Numbered from the stretch's first letter, positions 34,757 through 44,739 are shown. The stretch is 64,000 bases of DNA from Ensifer sp. IC3342 (GCF_020193655.1 NZ_JADYVE010000005.1:372001-436000); one strand, 5' to 3'. Made by a program: numbers and translations. Notes: generated by a model from the letters alone, not told the origin.

Positions 34757-36897
34757 GCGGATTGCCTTGTCTGCTGCGACCACAGGTGGCGATAGGTCAT
34801 GCAGCGTGAAACGAGCTGGTCGTGGCGACCGATATCGGCGATCTTGCCGCGCTCGATGACGAGGATCGCATCGGCATCGACGAGGGTGGACAGGCGGTGG
34901 GAGACGATGATGACGGTGCGTCCCTCGGCGATCTTGGAGAGGTTCTGTCTGACGATCGCCTCGCTGTCGGGGTCGAGAGCACTCGTCGCTTCGTCGAGAA
35001 TAAGCAATCTGGGATCGGTGATCAGCGCGCGGGCGATGGCAAGGCGCTGCTTCTGGCCTCCAGAGAGATTGGAGGCATTTTCCTCGAGCAGGGTTTCGAA
35101 GCCCCGGGGCAGCCGCTCGATGAATTCCTCGGCGCCGGCGATCCGTGCGGCCGCGGCGATCTCCTCGATGCTCGCATCCGTCCTTGCCGCCGCGATGTTT
35201 TCGCGAACCGTTCCCCGGAACAGGAAATTGTCCTGCAGCACGACGCCGATACTCTTTCTCAAGTGAACGAGATCGATCTCGCGGCTGTCATGGCCGTCTA
35301 TGCGCACGAGCCCCTGCTGGTTCTGATAGAGGCCCTGGATAAGTCGGGTTACGGTTGTCTTTCCCGAGCCGCTCTTGCCGACGATGCCGAAGACGGAGCC
35401 CGCGGGAACCGTGAAAGAGACATCGTCGAGTGCAGGGGGCCCGTCGGGCCCGTACCGGAAAGTCACCCTGTCGAACTCGATCAGCCCCTTGAGATCCGGC
35501 CGGAGCCCGCGTCCGCGCCCGAATTGTTCCGGGCGCTGGTTCATGATCTCACCGAGCATGCGCACGGAAAGCGCCACTTCCTGATATTCGTGGATCATGG
35601 TGACGATCTGGACAAGCGGCCCGGAAACCCGGCCGGCCAGCATGTTGAATGCGACGAGCGCGCCGATCGTCATCGTGCCGCCGAACACGTCGAGCGCACC
35701 CAAGCCGACGATCGCGACGCTCATCAGTTTTTCCAGGAGCCCCGTGATGGCTTGCGCGAAGGTCGAAATCTTCTCGACGCGAAAGCGCACGGAGATCGAG
35801 CGCGCCGAATGGTCGTCCCACACCCGGCGCTGGCGCGGCTCGAGCGCCAGCGACTTGACCGTGCGCATGCCGTGGACCGTTTCCACGAGCATGGCCTGTC
35901 GATCGCCTTCAGCCTGATAGAGGGCCTGGAGCCGTTGCTGGAACGGCCCGACCAGCATCATTACGACGAGACCGACCAGCGCGGCAAAGCCGAGCACCAC
36001 GAAGGTGAGCTTGACGCTGTAGAGGGCGAGGATCGGCACGAACACCAGGAGCGAGAGGCCGTCGAGCAGGGTGAGAAAGAGCCTGCCGGTCAGAAACTCA
36101 CGGATGCGGCCGGTCTGCTGCATATGCTTCACCAGGACGCCGGCGGACGCCTGTTCGAAGAGTGCGATCGGCAGGTTCAGGAGATGCCCGAAGGTGCGCG
36201 TCGCTATCCTGATATCGATCTTGTTGGTCGCATAGAGCAGGAGATAGCGCCGCAGAAAGGAGAAGACGGCATCGAAGACCAGGGCGACAGCGATGCCGAT
36301 GGTGAGAACCGTCAGCGTCGCGTAGCTCTGATGCACCAGCACTTTATCGATGACGAGCTGGAAAAAGATCGGCGTTGTGAGGCCGAGTCCGTAAAGGGCG
36401 ATGGCTGCCAGGGCGACGTCCCGGAACAGCCCGCGTTGGCGTATGATCTCCGGCAAGAACCAGCGAAAGCCGAAGGGCTGGTCATCGTCGCCGAGACGGT
36501 AGTTGCGCTTCAGGAGGACTGCGGAACCGCGCCAGGCTTTGGAAAACTGGCTCTCATTCAGGACGATGAATTCGGGGCGCGCCGCGAGCGGATCGAGAAT
36601 CCGTATCGCCTCCTCCTCGCTGTCGGTCGCAACGCCGGCGACGACGACCCAGTTGCCGTTTTCGAGTTCGGCAAGCACGGGATAGGCGCCGCCCATCTGA
36701 AAGAGCGATCGCCAGGTAAGTTGCACGTGCCGGGCACGCAAGCCGGCATCTTTCGCCATGCGCAGGAGCTGCCGGGTCGCGACCGGCTGGTCCCCCAATG
36801 CGTAGTCATGCAGCAGCCGTTCGGGCGAAAGGTCGATGCCATGGTGACGGGCGACAAGGACCAGACACTGAAGACTGGTATGCGGATTGGTACTCAT
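34753..36897 (-). CDS. Type I secretion ABC exporter (HlyB/RtxB type) with C39-like domain
   Basis: This protein of about 714 residues has an N-terminal C39-like domain (1-125), a six-segment membrane domain (about 155-440) and a C-terminal ATPase with Walker A GKSGSGKTTV, signature NLSGGQKQRLAIARAL and Walker B LLILDEATSALD. In the C39-like domain a Cys is present (TSLQCLVLV) but the catalytic His context of processing peptidases is not (GNWVVVAG), so it should bind cargo without cutting it, as in HlyB. ATG 36897 is used; a GTG precedes it. It is coupled to the HlyD gene by ATGA. Confidence 0.93.
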   Translation of the reverse strand: MSTNPHTSLQCLVLVARHHGIDLSPERLLHDYALGDQPVATRQLLRMAKDAGLRARHVQLTWRSLFQMGGAYPVLAELENGNWVVVAGVATDSEEEAIRILDPLAARPEFIVLNESQFSKAWRGSAVLLKRNYRLGDDDQPFGFRWFLPEIIRQRGLFRDVALAAIALYGLGLTTPIFFQLVIDKVLVHQSYATLTVLTIGIAVALVFDAVFSFLRRYLLLYATNKIDIRIATRTFGHLLNLPIALFEQASAGVLVKHMQQTGRIREFLTGRLFLTLLDGLSLLVFVPILALYSVKLTFVVLGFAALVGLVVMMLVGPFQQRLQALYQAEGDRQAMLVETVHGMRTVKSLALEPRQRRVWDDHSARSISVRFRVEKISTFAQAITGLLEKLMSVAIVGLGALDVFGGTMTIGALVAFNMLAGRVSGPLVQIVTMIHEYQEVALSVRMLGEIMNQRPEQFGRGRGLRPDLKGLIEFDRVTFRYGPDGPPALDDVSFTVPAGSVFGIVGKSGSGKTTVTRLIQGLYQNQQGLVRIDGHDSREIDLVHLRKSIGVVLQDNFLFRGTVRENIAAARTDASIEEIAAAARIAGAEEFIERLPRGFETLLEENASNLSGGQKQRLAIARALITDPRLLILDEATSALDPDSEAIVRQNLSKIAEGRTVIIVSHRLSTLVDADAILVIERGKIADIGRHDQLVSRCMTYRHLWSQQTRQSA

Positions 36898-36927
36898 CAC
36901 CCGCCCCAGAAATAGCTGCGTTTCGGA

Positions 36928-37233
36928 TCAATTGAAGTTGGGCGACGCGTTGGTCGTCATCTGCCCCTGTTGTGTGTCGGTCGCCGGAAGTTTCTGGATA
37001 TCGCCGATCCGTCGAACCGCGCCTGCTTCGACGAGGCCGGCAAGCGCCTTCTGCATGAGGTCTACGGCATTGGCGAACGCATCCACCGGCATGATGATCC
37101 GCTGCCGGAACGCCGGCTTCGGGTTGTTCTTTTCGTCCCGTTCGGTGGCGGAGAGCGACATCAGGTCGATCCTGACGATTGTTCCGGTGACGGTGATCTC
37201 GCCTATGCCGTCTGAATAAAGTTCCGTGCTCAT
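36928..37233 (-). CDS. Small conserved protein of the type I secretion operon, function unknown
   Basis: This 101-residue soluble protein has no signal peptide or membrane segment. It has an N-terminal beta-rich stretch (YSDGIGEITVTGTIVRIDLMSL), a charged turn (ATERDEKNNPKPAFRQRIIMP) and a helix (DAFANAVDLMQKALAGLVEAG), then a disordered tail. The arrangement vaguely recalls DUF3467-type small proteins, but I cannot assign it. AGGGAG lies seven bases before the ATG. It sits between the CobW-like GTPase and the ABC exporter genes, so a role as a cargo chaperone or exporter accessory is possible but unproved. Confidence 0.75.
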   Translation of the reverse strand: MSTELYSDGIGEITVTGTIVRIDLMSLSATERDEKNNPKPAFRQRIIMPVDAFANAVDLMQKALAGLVEAGAVRRIGDIQKLPATDTQQGQMTTNASPNFN

Positions 37234-37258
37234 TTTCTACTCCCTACCTTTGAGCTGA

Positions 37259-38491
37259 TCATGCGGCAGGCGCGTGCTGCCATGTTGGAAACGGATCACG
37301 CAGACCGCGCGCAAGCTGCGGATCGAAGCCGGTCTCTTCACCGATCAGGCAATCGTCGAGCGCGGCACGGATCGCCGCCTCGGCAAGACCTGCCCCGATG
37401 AAGACGAGTTCCTGCCGGCGATCGCCCCAGACGGCGCTCCAATGCCGATCGAGCAATTCGCGGAATTGCGGATAACGGGGCCAGTGCGCCTTCGGCACCG
37501 ACGCCCACCAAAGGCCCTTTGCCTCGGTGCGGCGCTGCGTCCCAGCGATCGAAAGCTGCCCGATCCGGTCGGGGCGCGTCGCCAGCCAGAAATGCCCCTT
37601 GGCGCGAATGAGGCCCGTCCATTCTTTCGCGAGGAAATCGTGGAACTTCGCGGGATCGAAGGGACGTCGCGCCCGGTAGACGAAACTTGTGATCCCGTAT
37701 TCCTCGGTTTCGGGGATATGGTCGCCCCAGCCATAAAGTTCCTTGTGCCACAGAGGATGTCGCGCCGACCTCGCCTCGCTAAACAGGCCAGTATCGAGGA
37801 CCGTGGCGAGCGGCAGGCGGCCGAAATCGGTTTCTATGACACGTGCATCGGGATTGAGCGCCGCAATGATCCGGCGCACCGTCGTTCGCGTTTCGACGCT
37901 CACGTCCGAGATCTTGTTGATTACCACGACATCGGCGAATTCGATCTGCTCGACAAGAAGATCGACCAGAGTGCGCTTGTCGTCCTCGTCGCGAGCCTCG
38001 CCGCGGTCGGCTAGAAAATCCGTGCTCGTGTAATCGGCGAGCAGGTTCACCGCATCGACGACCGAGACCATCGTATCGAGCCGGGCGACGTCACAAAGCG
38101 CGGCACCTGTTTCATCCCTGAAGGAGAACGTCGCGGCGATCGGCAAAGGCTCAGCAATACCCGTGCCCTCTATCAGCAGATAGTCGAAGCGTCCTTCCGC
38201 CGCCAGGCGGCGAACCTCGGCAAGGAGATCCGCGCGAAGCGTGCAGCATATGCATCCATTGGTCAGTTCGACCAGCGTCTCGTCGGTGCGCGAAAGGTCG
38301 GCTCCCCCGTCGCGAACGAGGTCCGCATCGATGCTGATCTCGCTCATGTCGTTGACGATCACGGCGACGCGATAGCCATCGCGGTTGCGCAGAATATGGT
38401 TCAGGAGCGTGGTCTTGCCCGCGCCGAGGAAGCCCGCCAGCACGGTCACTGGCAGTCGATCGTCGCGCATCCTGCGAACCTCCACGCCCAT
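37259..38491 (-). CDS. CobW-family GTPase (G3E metallochaperone, ZigA/YciC-like)
   Basis: This 410-residue G3E GTPase has Walker [12 protein letters not shown] near residues 19-29, the family metal-binding motif CICCTLR, the switch region [13 protein letters not shown] and the NKxD-like VVINKISD, followed by a CobW C-terminal domain (about residues 255-390). Proteins of this family insert zinc, cobalt or iron into target enzymes using GTP. Its ATG follows directly on the TAG stop of the giant protein gene (TAGATG), so it is translationally coupled to it. A metal-loading role for the giant protein is an inference from this coupling. Confidence 0.88.
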   Translation of the reverse strand: MGVEVRRMRDDRLPVTVLAGFLGAGKTTLLNHILRNRDGYRVAVIVNDMSEISIDADLVRDGGADLSRTDETLVELTNGCICCTLRADLLAEVRRLAAEGRFDYLLIEGTGIAEPLPIAATFSFRDETGAALCDVARLDTMVSVVDAVNLLADYTSTDFLADRGEARDEDDKRTLVDLLVEQIEFADVVVINKISDVSVETRTTVRRIIAALNPDARVIETDFGRLPLATVLDTGLFSEARSARHPLWHKELYGWGDHIPETEEYGITSFVYRARRPFDPAKFHDFLAKEWTGLIRAKGHFWLATRPDRIGQLSIAGTQRRTEAKGLWWASVPKAHWPRYPQFRELLDRHWSAVWGDRRQELVFIGAGLAEAAIRAALDDCLIGEETGFDPQLARGLRDPFPTWQHAPAA

Positions 38492-41314
38492 CTACGCCGC
38501 CAGTTGCGGCCTGAACGCCACATCCACGTAGTAGTTGGTGCTGTTGAAGCTGCTAGTCGGGAACAGCCCGCTGGCACCATAGCGATACACGCCATTGCCG
38601 CCGCTCAGCGCCGATGACAGCGCATGCAGATTGTTGTTGGTGACCTCGGAACTGAAGAAGTTACTTGTCGCCGAATAGAACCCGTTGGTGCTGTAGGAAA
38701 CGACGTAGGTCGTGTCCGGCTGGATCGCGACCTGCTCGGCGAGATTGACCGACTGCCAGCCGCTGGCGGTTTCATTCGTGAACGTGGCGCTCGCGAGCAG
38801 CGTGCCGGTCGATGTCCACAGATAGCCAGTATGCGGGCCTGTGTTGTTCGCGCCCTTGTAGAAGCGGATGCCGGTGATCCAACCGGCCACATCCGCCTGG
38901 AACTTCATGCCGAGATTGACCGCACTCGGATCGTTCACCGAAGCAATCGCGGGCGCACTGTTAGCAGCGAATACGTTCTGCTCGGCACCTTGCTGAATGA
39001 CGTCGAGCGAGACCTGGGCGGAAGCGGTGCCGCCGACCCCGTCGGAAATGGAGTAGGTGAAGCTCGCTGGTCCGGAATGACCGTTGGCCGGAGTGAAAGT
39101 AATGACGTTCGACTGGCTGTTGAAGGAGACGGAGCCATTCACCGCGTTGCTGACGCCCGTGATCGCTATTGTGTCGCCATCCGGATCATTGTCATTGGCG
39201 AGCAGAGCGGAGGCCTGGATCGAGAGCGGCGCATTGGTGCTCGTGGAAAAGCCGGAATCGTTGGCGGCCACGGGAGCCGTGTTCTGCGTGGCCTGCTCGT
39301 AGAGAACGTCGACCCAATAGTTCGTCGCATTGTAGCTCGCCGTCGGGAAGATGCTGCCCGTGCCGTAAGCATAGACGCCATTTCCGCCGCTTGTCGCGCT
39401 TGATGGCGCGGTAAGCGCTCCGCTCGAATGGCTGGTGCCGAAATAGTTCGGAGTAATCGCGTAGCGGCCGTTGGAATGATAGCTCGCCACATAGGTGGTG
39501 CCCGCCGAAACTGTGACCGGCTGCGAGAAGGTCACGGTCTGCCAGCCGCTCGCGGTTTCGTTGGTGAAGGTGGCAGAGGCAAGCAACGTCCCCGTGCTGG
39601 TCCAGAGCGAACCGGTGTGGGTGCCGGTGTCCTGGGCGCTCTTGTAATAGCGCAGGCCAATGATCGTGCCGCGCGCGGAGGCGACGAACTTGACCCCGAG
39701 TTCCACCGAACTCGCATCGCTCGTGGCAGCGACACTCGGTGTATCGGACGCGGCAAACAGGCTGGTCGTTCGGCTGACGGTGAGGCTTACGCTGGCCGAG
39801 GACGTTCCGCCGCGGCCGTCGGATATGGTGTACGAGAAGCTGGCCGGCCCGGTGTAGCCGGTGGTCGGCGTGAAAATGATCCGGTTGGCCTGGGTGTCGA
39901 AGGTGACCGCGCCGTTCGTCGCGCCGTTGACGCCGGTAATCGAGAGCGTGTCGCCATCGACATCGATGTCGTTGCCAAGGACGGCGGACGCGGCGATCGA
40001 CAGCGGCGTGTTGTAGTAAGCTAGGAAGCCGTTGTCATTGGCAGCGGTCGGGGCAGTGTTCGCCGTCGATTGGTTGAAGACGACGTCGACCCAATAGTTC
40101 GCAGCCTGGTAGCTCGACGTGGGGAAGACGGCGCCTGCTCCATAAGAATAGACGCCGTTGCCGCTGCCCGTCGTCGAGGCCGGAGCCGTCAGCGGTCCAT
40201 TGGTGCGCGCAGTCGTGAAGTAGTTCCCGGTGGCATGGTAGGTGCCTGACGTGTGGTAGGAGGCGACATAGGTCGTCCCTGCGACAATCTGAATCGGGCT
40301 GGAGAATTTCGCGGTCTGCCATCCGCTGAGCGATTCATTGGTAAAGGTCACCGTGCCCAGCAGTGTGCCGGTGGAGGTCCAGATGGAGCCAGTGTGGGCC
40401 CCCGTATCGTTGGCAGCCTTGTAAAAGCGGATGCCGGTAATCGTGCCGCTGGTGGAAGCGACGAATTTCATGCCCAATTCGAGGGCACGGTTATCGCTAA
40501 AGCTGCTGCCGGTCGGGCCGTCTGTCGGTTGGAAGAGCGATACGCCGACGGGCCCCTCTTCCACCGTCAGGCTGACACTACCCTGATCCGTTCCGCCGCG
40601 GCCGTCGGAAACCGTGTAGCTGAAGCTCGCCGGCCCGACATAGCCGGCCGTCGGCTTGAAGATGACGTAGCCCGTCTGAGTGTCCAACGTTACGGTGCCG
40701 TTCACGGCATTGCTGACCGCGGTGATCGTCAACGCATCGTTGTTGCCGTCGGTATCGTTCGCGACGAGAGCGGTGATAGGTATGGTCATGGTTCCGTCGC
40801 GAAATACGGTGAAACCGCTGTCGTCGACGGCTACCGGAACGATATTCGGACCCGCATTGAAGACGACGTCCACCCAGTAGTTGCCGCCGTTGTAGCTGTT
40901 TCCGGGGAAGGTCCCGGCATTGGCGCTGTAGGCATAAACGCCACCGTTCTGAGCAACCTTGATGGCGCCGTTGGAATAGGCGGAATTGAAGTACCCATCG
41001 GTCACAGAATAGAAGCCGCCGCTGTGATAAGACGCGACGTAGGTGGTACCTGCCGTGATCTGGACCGGGGTGGAGAAAGTGACCGTCTGCCAGCCCGAGA
41101 TCGGTTCTCCCGTCGAGACGCCGGTGGCAAGGCGCGTCCCATTGGCCGTCCATAGGCTGACGACATGCTCGCCGACGTTATAAAAACCCTTGTAGAAACG
41201 AATGCCTTCGACAAGACCGTTGGTCGTCGTTTGGAAACGCACACCCACTTCCACACCGTTGCGATCGAGCACGGTCTCAACAGCAGGCTTGGTCGCCAGC
41301 GTCCACAGACTGGA
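38492..41314 (-). repeat. Four in-frame coding repeats of about 780 bp in the giant protein gene
   Basis: DUF4082 modules begin at 41314, 40543, 39766 and 38980 (spacings 771, 777 and 786 bp). The first three are each followed by a cadherin-like module; the last ends the gene. Shared peptide blocks are IRFYK, GWQTVTFS, AGTTYVASYHS, NGVYxYG and NYWVDV. Spacings are multiples of three, so gain or loss of a unit would keep the frame. Confidence 0.85.
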
Positions 41315-43882
41315 TGTCTGGGGAAGCGAGACGGTTACCTGCTTGCCGGCCGACGGCGTCTCGAGATTGAGGCTGTCGTCGACGGCGCGCGACATGATCG
41401 TGTATGTGCCGCTTGCCTGCACAACCCAGTTATAGGTCCAGTTTTCCCTGCCGGTCGCCTTGAACCAGCGCTGGCCGCCATCGGTGGAGACTTCTATGCC
41501 GGCGATGATGCCGCCGCCGAAATCCACAGCCGTCCCGGTCACTGTGACCCGCTGCCCCTCCACAAAGGTCGCGCCGACGTTTGGAGAGGTGATCGTCGAG
41601 ATCGGTTTGAGCAAATCGGTCGATTGCGTCGCCAGGATCAGGCTCGCATCCAGCGTCTGGGGCTGGATGCCCATGTCGGCGAACATGTTGACCATCGCCT
41701 GCTGGACATTCGGGTCGGTCGGCGTTGTTGCTCCTTCGTGATTGGAATCCAGACCCCAGGACCAGAAGACGGTGCCGGCTCCGAAGACGAGGGCGCCGCT
41801 TTCCGCCCGGTACATGGTCAGGCTGTGTGTCACGTCGGCGGAACCGATCGATGTGCCGTAGTCGCGCAGATAGGTGTCTACCGAGACCGTCGAGAGCGAC
41901 AGGTTCACCAATCCAGCCGGCCTGAAGCCATTTTCGACATCGGAATCCCACTCGTATCCGAGCAGGTTCTGCACCAGCGAGTAGGTCTGCCCTGGCTGGA
42001 GGTTCGCGACATCCGTGTTGCGCCAGAAGCGCAGGTTGGAATAGTCGTAGGGAATGGTGATCGTGTCCTGGCGGTAGCTGTCCACCGTGAACATGGTGCC
42101 GGTCAGCGAATTCTCCGGCTCCTGACCCGGATCGGCAAAGCGCGGGTCTCGCCATGTGCCGGTGCCGGTATTGCTGGGATCGGGTGTGCCGCCCCAGGTT
42201 TCCTTGTAGCAAACCATCGTGCGGTAGGGCGTGCCGTTGCCGTCGATGCTCGTTTCCCAGCGGACTTTCCAGTAGACCTCGTTGCCGCTCCAGAAGGCGA
42301 GATTGACGCCCGCGTCGCGCGCGGCTTCGACGTTGGTGCGCTGTTCGGCCGACCAGTACTCGTCATGACCGACGGAGAGAAAGGCCTGGTGATTGAGCAG
42401 CAGGCTGCCGCTTCGGGTCGCGTCAACGCCGGAGATATAGGAAACATCATAACCGTTCTGCTCGAGCCATCGAATCGCCGAATGCTCCGCACCGAATATG
42501 AAGTCGTGGGTTCCGCCCTTCACGCTTGTGTTGGTGACGAAGGGACGGTTGTAGCTCACCGCGGTGGCGCGGCCGATCGAGTTGACTCCGCAGCCACAAT
42601 TGGGTGGGAGATAGCCGACCAAATTGGCCGGATCGACCGGCACTTCGCCGAAATAGAGGCTCGCTCCGCCCCATTCATTATAGGCTTGCCAGGTCGTGTC
42701 GGACGTCTGGAAGACGATATCGCTGGTGGAGCTGTCGTCACGGACGATGAACGGGATGTGGCTGGCGCCGACCGTGCCATCCTCGCGGACGAGCTTGGCG
42801 ATGTAGACGCCCGACACCATGTCGTCGGGGATCGTCCAACTAGCCGATACCGACCAATTGCCGGCATCGATCAGCCCGCGCGCCATGTCGACGATCGGAT
42901 GCGGCTGCACTTGCGCCTGTGCGAGATTCACGTCAATCGTCGTCACCTTGCGGGCACCGTCACCGCCATAATAGCCGAGGCGGTAGATATCGATCCGGTA
43001 GTTCGTCGAATCTGTCGCTATTTTGAAATCGACCGTCTGACCGATATTGGTGCTGATCTGCGTGGCAAAACCTTGGATACTGCCGTCGCCATCGCCGTCG
43101 ATACCCCATTCGCTGACGGGGTTCCCTTGCTTCATGTTTTCAAGGACGATCTTGTTTGGCGTCGCGGTGAGAGCCGCCGTCGCCGAGCCGATCGTCGTCA
43201 CAACCTGCTGGGAAGTCGAACTCAATAACGCACTTGGCGAGAGGCTGGATCCGCCTCCAACGAGCCATGTTCCTGTCGCAGGATTGGATACGGCCCCCAC
43301 CGTCCACGTCGGGTAGAGAGCCGTGGATGTTTGCGTGGCGCCATCAGTCTCGGAAACCGACTTTTCCACTGAAATGCCGGTCGCGATGCTGTCGCCAAGC
43401 AGCTTGCCCAGTCCGCCGGTGTCTCCAGGGGCCTTGTCGAGACTGGTTTCCCGTCGATCTCGGCGGAGCCGGTCGCCGTCATGGCGAGGTTCGTTCGGAT
43501 CCTGGTCGTCCCTTGGGAAATCGCCCAGTCCGCCGGTGTCCTGCGGCAACTCGCTCGCCCCGCCAGTGTCCTGGGGGGCCTCCTCTCCCTCGTGGTCCTC
43601 ATGAGATTCGTCGGGCCCGGTGTCCTGCAGCGCATCGATTTCCGCATCGCGAGGGTGGGTGTAGGTCCCGCCTGTGTCCTGTGCGGAATCCGTATCGCGC
43701 CTTTTCCGTCTGCGCGGCGGGCCGTCGCGCTCAACATCGGCCCCGGTGCCGGGCACCACAGTCACGGAGATTTCAGGCACAACATCCAGGTTCGCATGAT
43801 AGGCGGCGGGGGTCGTGTAGACCCTGCTCGCACCGCTGAAAACGCTCAAGTATTCATGGTTCTTGAGATGCATCCTGAGCAT
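38492..43882 (-). CDS. Giant modular surface/secreted protein: dimethylformamidase-like domain, Ig-like, four DUF4082, three cadherin-like modules
   Basis: This protein of about 1796 residues has, in order: a low-complexity acidic/basic N-terminus with QDTGG repeats (about 65-165); a domain like the large subunit of N,N-dimethylformamidase (DUF6605, about 265-745; YRIDIYRLGYYGGDGARKV, GHDEYWS); an Ig-like segment (PISTITSPNVGATF to about 850); and four DUF4082 modules starting near 857, 1114, 1373 and 1635, separated by three tandem-95/cadherin-like modules (VANDTDGNNDALTIT, GPASFSYTVSDGRGG). No N-terminal signal peptide is seen, fitting export by the type I system downstream. ATG 43882 is preferred over a TTG ten codons upstream because GAAGGG precedes it. 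A surface adhesin or enzyme role is likely; the substrate is unknown. Confidence 0.85.
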   Translation of the reverse strand: MLRMHLKNHEYLSVFSGASRVYTTPAAYHANLDVVPEISVTVVPGTGADVERDGPPRRRKRRDTDSAQDTGGTYTHPRDAEIDALQDTGPDESHEDHEGEEAPQDTGGASELPQDTGGLGDFPRDDQDPNEPRHDGDRLRRDRRETSLDKAPGDTGGLGKLLGDSIATGISVEKSVSETDGATQTSTALYPTWTVGAVSNPATGTWLVGGGSSLSPSALLSSTSQQVVTTIGSATAALTATPNKIVLENMKQGNPVSEWGIDGDGDGSIQGFATQISTNIGQTVDFKIATDSTNYRIDIYRLGYYGGDGARKVTTIDVNLAQAQVQPHPIVDMARGLIDAGNWSVSASWTIPDDMVSGVYIAKLVREDGTVGASHIPFIVRDDSSTSDIVFQTSDTTWQAYNEWGGASLYFGEVPVDPANLVGYLPPNCGCGVNSIGRATAVSYNRPFVTNTSVKGGTHDFIFGAEHSAIRWLEQNGYDVSYISGVDATRSGSLLLNHQAFLSVGHDEYWSAEQRTNVEAARDAGVNLAFWSGNEVYWKVRWETSIDGNGTPYRTMVCYKETWGGTPDPSNTGTGTWRDPRFADPGQEPENSLTGTMFTVDSYRQDTITIPYDYSNLRFWRNTDVANLQPGQTYSLVQNLLGYEWDSDVENGFRPAGLVNLSLSTVSVDTYLRDYGTSIGSADVTHSLTMYRAESGALVFGAGTVFWSWGLDSNHEGATTPTDPNVQQAMVNMFADMGIQPQTLDASLILATQSTDLLKPISTITSPNVGATFVEGQRVTVTGTAVDFGGGIIAGIEVSTDGGQRWFKATGRENWTYNWVVQASGTYTIMSRAVDDSLNLETPSAGKQVTVSLPQTSSLWTLATKPAVETVLDRNGVEVGVRFQTTTNGLVEGIRFYKGFYNVGEHVVSLWTANGTRLATGVSTGEPISGWQTVTFSTPVQITAGTTYVASYHSGGFYSVTDGYFNSAYSNGAIKVAQNGGVYAYSANAGTFPGNSYNGGNYWVDVVFNAGPNIVPVAVDDSGFTVFRDGTMTIPITALVANDTDGNNDALTITAVSNAVNGTVTLDTQTGYVIFKPTAGYVGPASFSYTVSDGRGGTDQGSVSLTVEEGPVGVSLFQPTDGPTGSSFSDNRALELGMKFVASTSGTITGIRFYKAANDTGAHTGSIWTSTGTLLGTVTFTNESLSGWQTAKFSSPIQIVAGTTYVASYHTSGTYHATGNYFTTARTNGPLTAPASTTGSGNGVYSYGAGAVFPTSSYQAANYWVDVVFNQSTANTAPTAANDNGFLAYYNTPLSIAASAVLGNDIDVDGDTLSITGVNGATNGAVTFDTQANRIIFTPTTGYTGPASFSYTISDGRGGTSSASVSLTVSRTTSLFAASDTPSVAATSDASSVELGVKFVASARGTIIGLRYYKSAQDTGTHTGSLWTSTGTLLASATFTNETASGWQTVTFSQPVTVSAGTTYVASYHSNGRYAITPNYFGTSHSSGALTAPSSATSGGNGVYAYGTGSIFPTASYNATNYWVDVLYEQATQNTAPVAANDSGFSTSTNAPLSIQASALLANDNDPDGDTIAITGVSNAVNGSVSFNSQSNVITFTPANGHSGPASFTYSISDGVGGTASAQVSLDVIQQGAEQNVFAANSAPAIASVNDPSAVNLGMKFQADVAGWITGIRFYKGANNTGPHTGYLWTSTGTLLASATFTNETASGWQSVNLAEQVAIQPDTTYVVSYSTNGFYSATSNFFSSEVTNNNLHALSSALSGGNGVYRYGASGLFPTSSFNSTNYYVDVAFRPQLAA

Positions 43883-44739
43883 AGCGCGCCCTTCGCGATC
43901 GAATGGACCCAAGTGTTTGCAAAGGCTGATCCTGACAGCTTTTGGCCCTCAGGGAACGACAGCAATCGGTGTATGACCTTCTGCTAAAATTGGTAACAGC
44001 GGAGGTGCCTTCATCCTCCGATGTGATTAAGCGCACGTTGTTTTGCAGCCTTCGAAAAGGACGCGTTGATGAAGGTGCGTTCCGAAACGGCCTCCCTGCC
44101 AAAAAAATCGGCAGCGAAAGTGCGAGCCTTTCAACGAATATGTTGTGAGCGATCTTGCCGGCGGTCCAATCTGAGCAGTGATGGGGCCGAAACAGCGCCT
44201 CGCCAAGAAAGATGTGAAAAATGCGGGATACTCTGGACGTCGTATGTCACTTCCGCAGCTATTCAGCATGCGTGGGCGCCAGTGAGGAGGGCTCCAAGTC
44301 CCTGGCATCCTTCCCGTTGAATGGGTTGATGACCGTGTGATGATGCCTTGCAATGGGCGGCCGTTCCGTTCGTCGCTCGTCTTCTTGCGATCGTGAATAG
44401 GTTCTCTAATCAACTCCGCGGGATTTGCACCGTGGCTTTGTGCCAGGGGCACGCCGCTTCGCTCAATTGACGTATCTGCGCCTCACCTGACGTCCTTTAT
44501 GCGGATTGTCGGACGGATTGATTCTGTAGTCGGATCGACCATACACTTTTGAAGTTATGGTCTTATCTGCATCCGATCGCTATCCCGAAACCCCGTCCCG
44601 CCAGTGGCGATCTTGACGCGGCAGATTGTTGGTACGTCGGCGCCGTACGCGCCCGGTCGAACTGCGCAATTTCGCTGGCCGAGCGTCGCGCGAGAAAAAG
44701 CAAGGCGAGCGGAGCGACGCCCATTAGCGTGATGAGGTG
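43883..44739. other. Long intergenic region between the giant-protein operon and the polysaccharide locus
   Basis: About 850 bases separate two divergent units. Frames are open on both strands (for example 44027-44452 minus and 44066-44320 plus) but their products resemble nothing I know, and neither has a convincing ribosome-binding site. GC content is lower than in the flanking genes. It presumably holds the promoters of both units. Confidence 0.5.

Noticed and set aside
31010..36915. Long open frames opposite the cyclase and the ABC exporter genes
   Set aside because: Same artefact of GC-rich codon use. The real genes on the other strand show intact catalytic motifs along their whole length.
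38980..41314. Regular repeats that could suggest a CRISPR or satellite array
   Set aside because: Units are about 780 bp, in frame and encode protein domains; there are no short identical repeats with spacers.
44027..44452. 141-codon minus-strand frame in the 43883-44739 gap
   Set aside because: No credible start signal and a composition typical of noncoding sequence; overlapping frames on the other strand look equally random.
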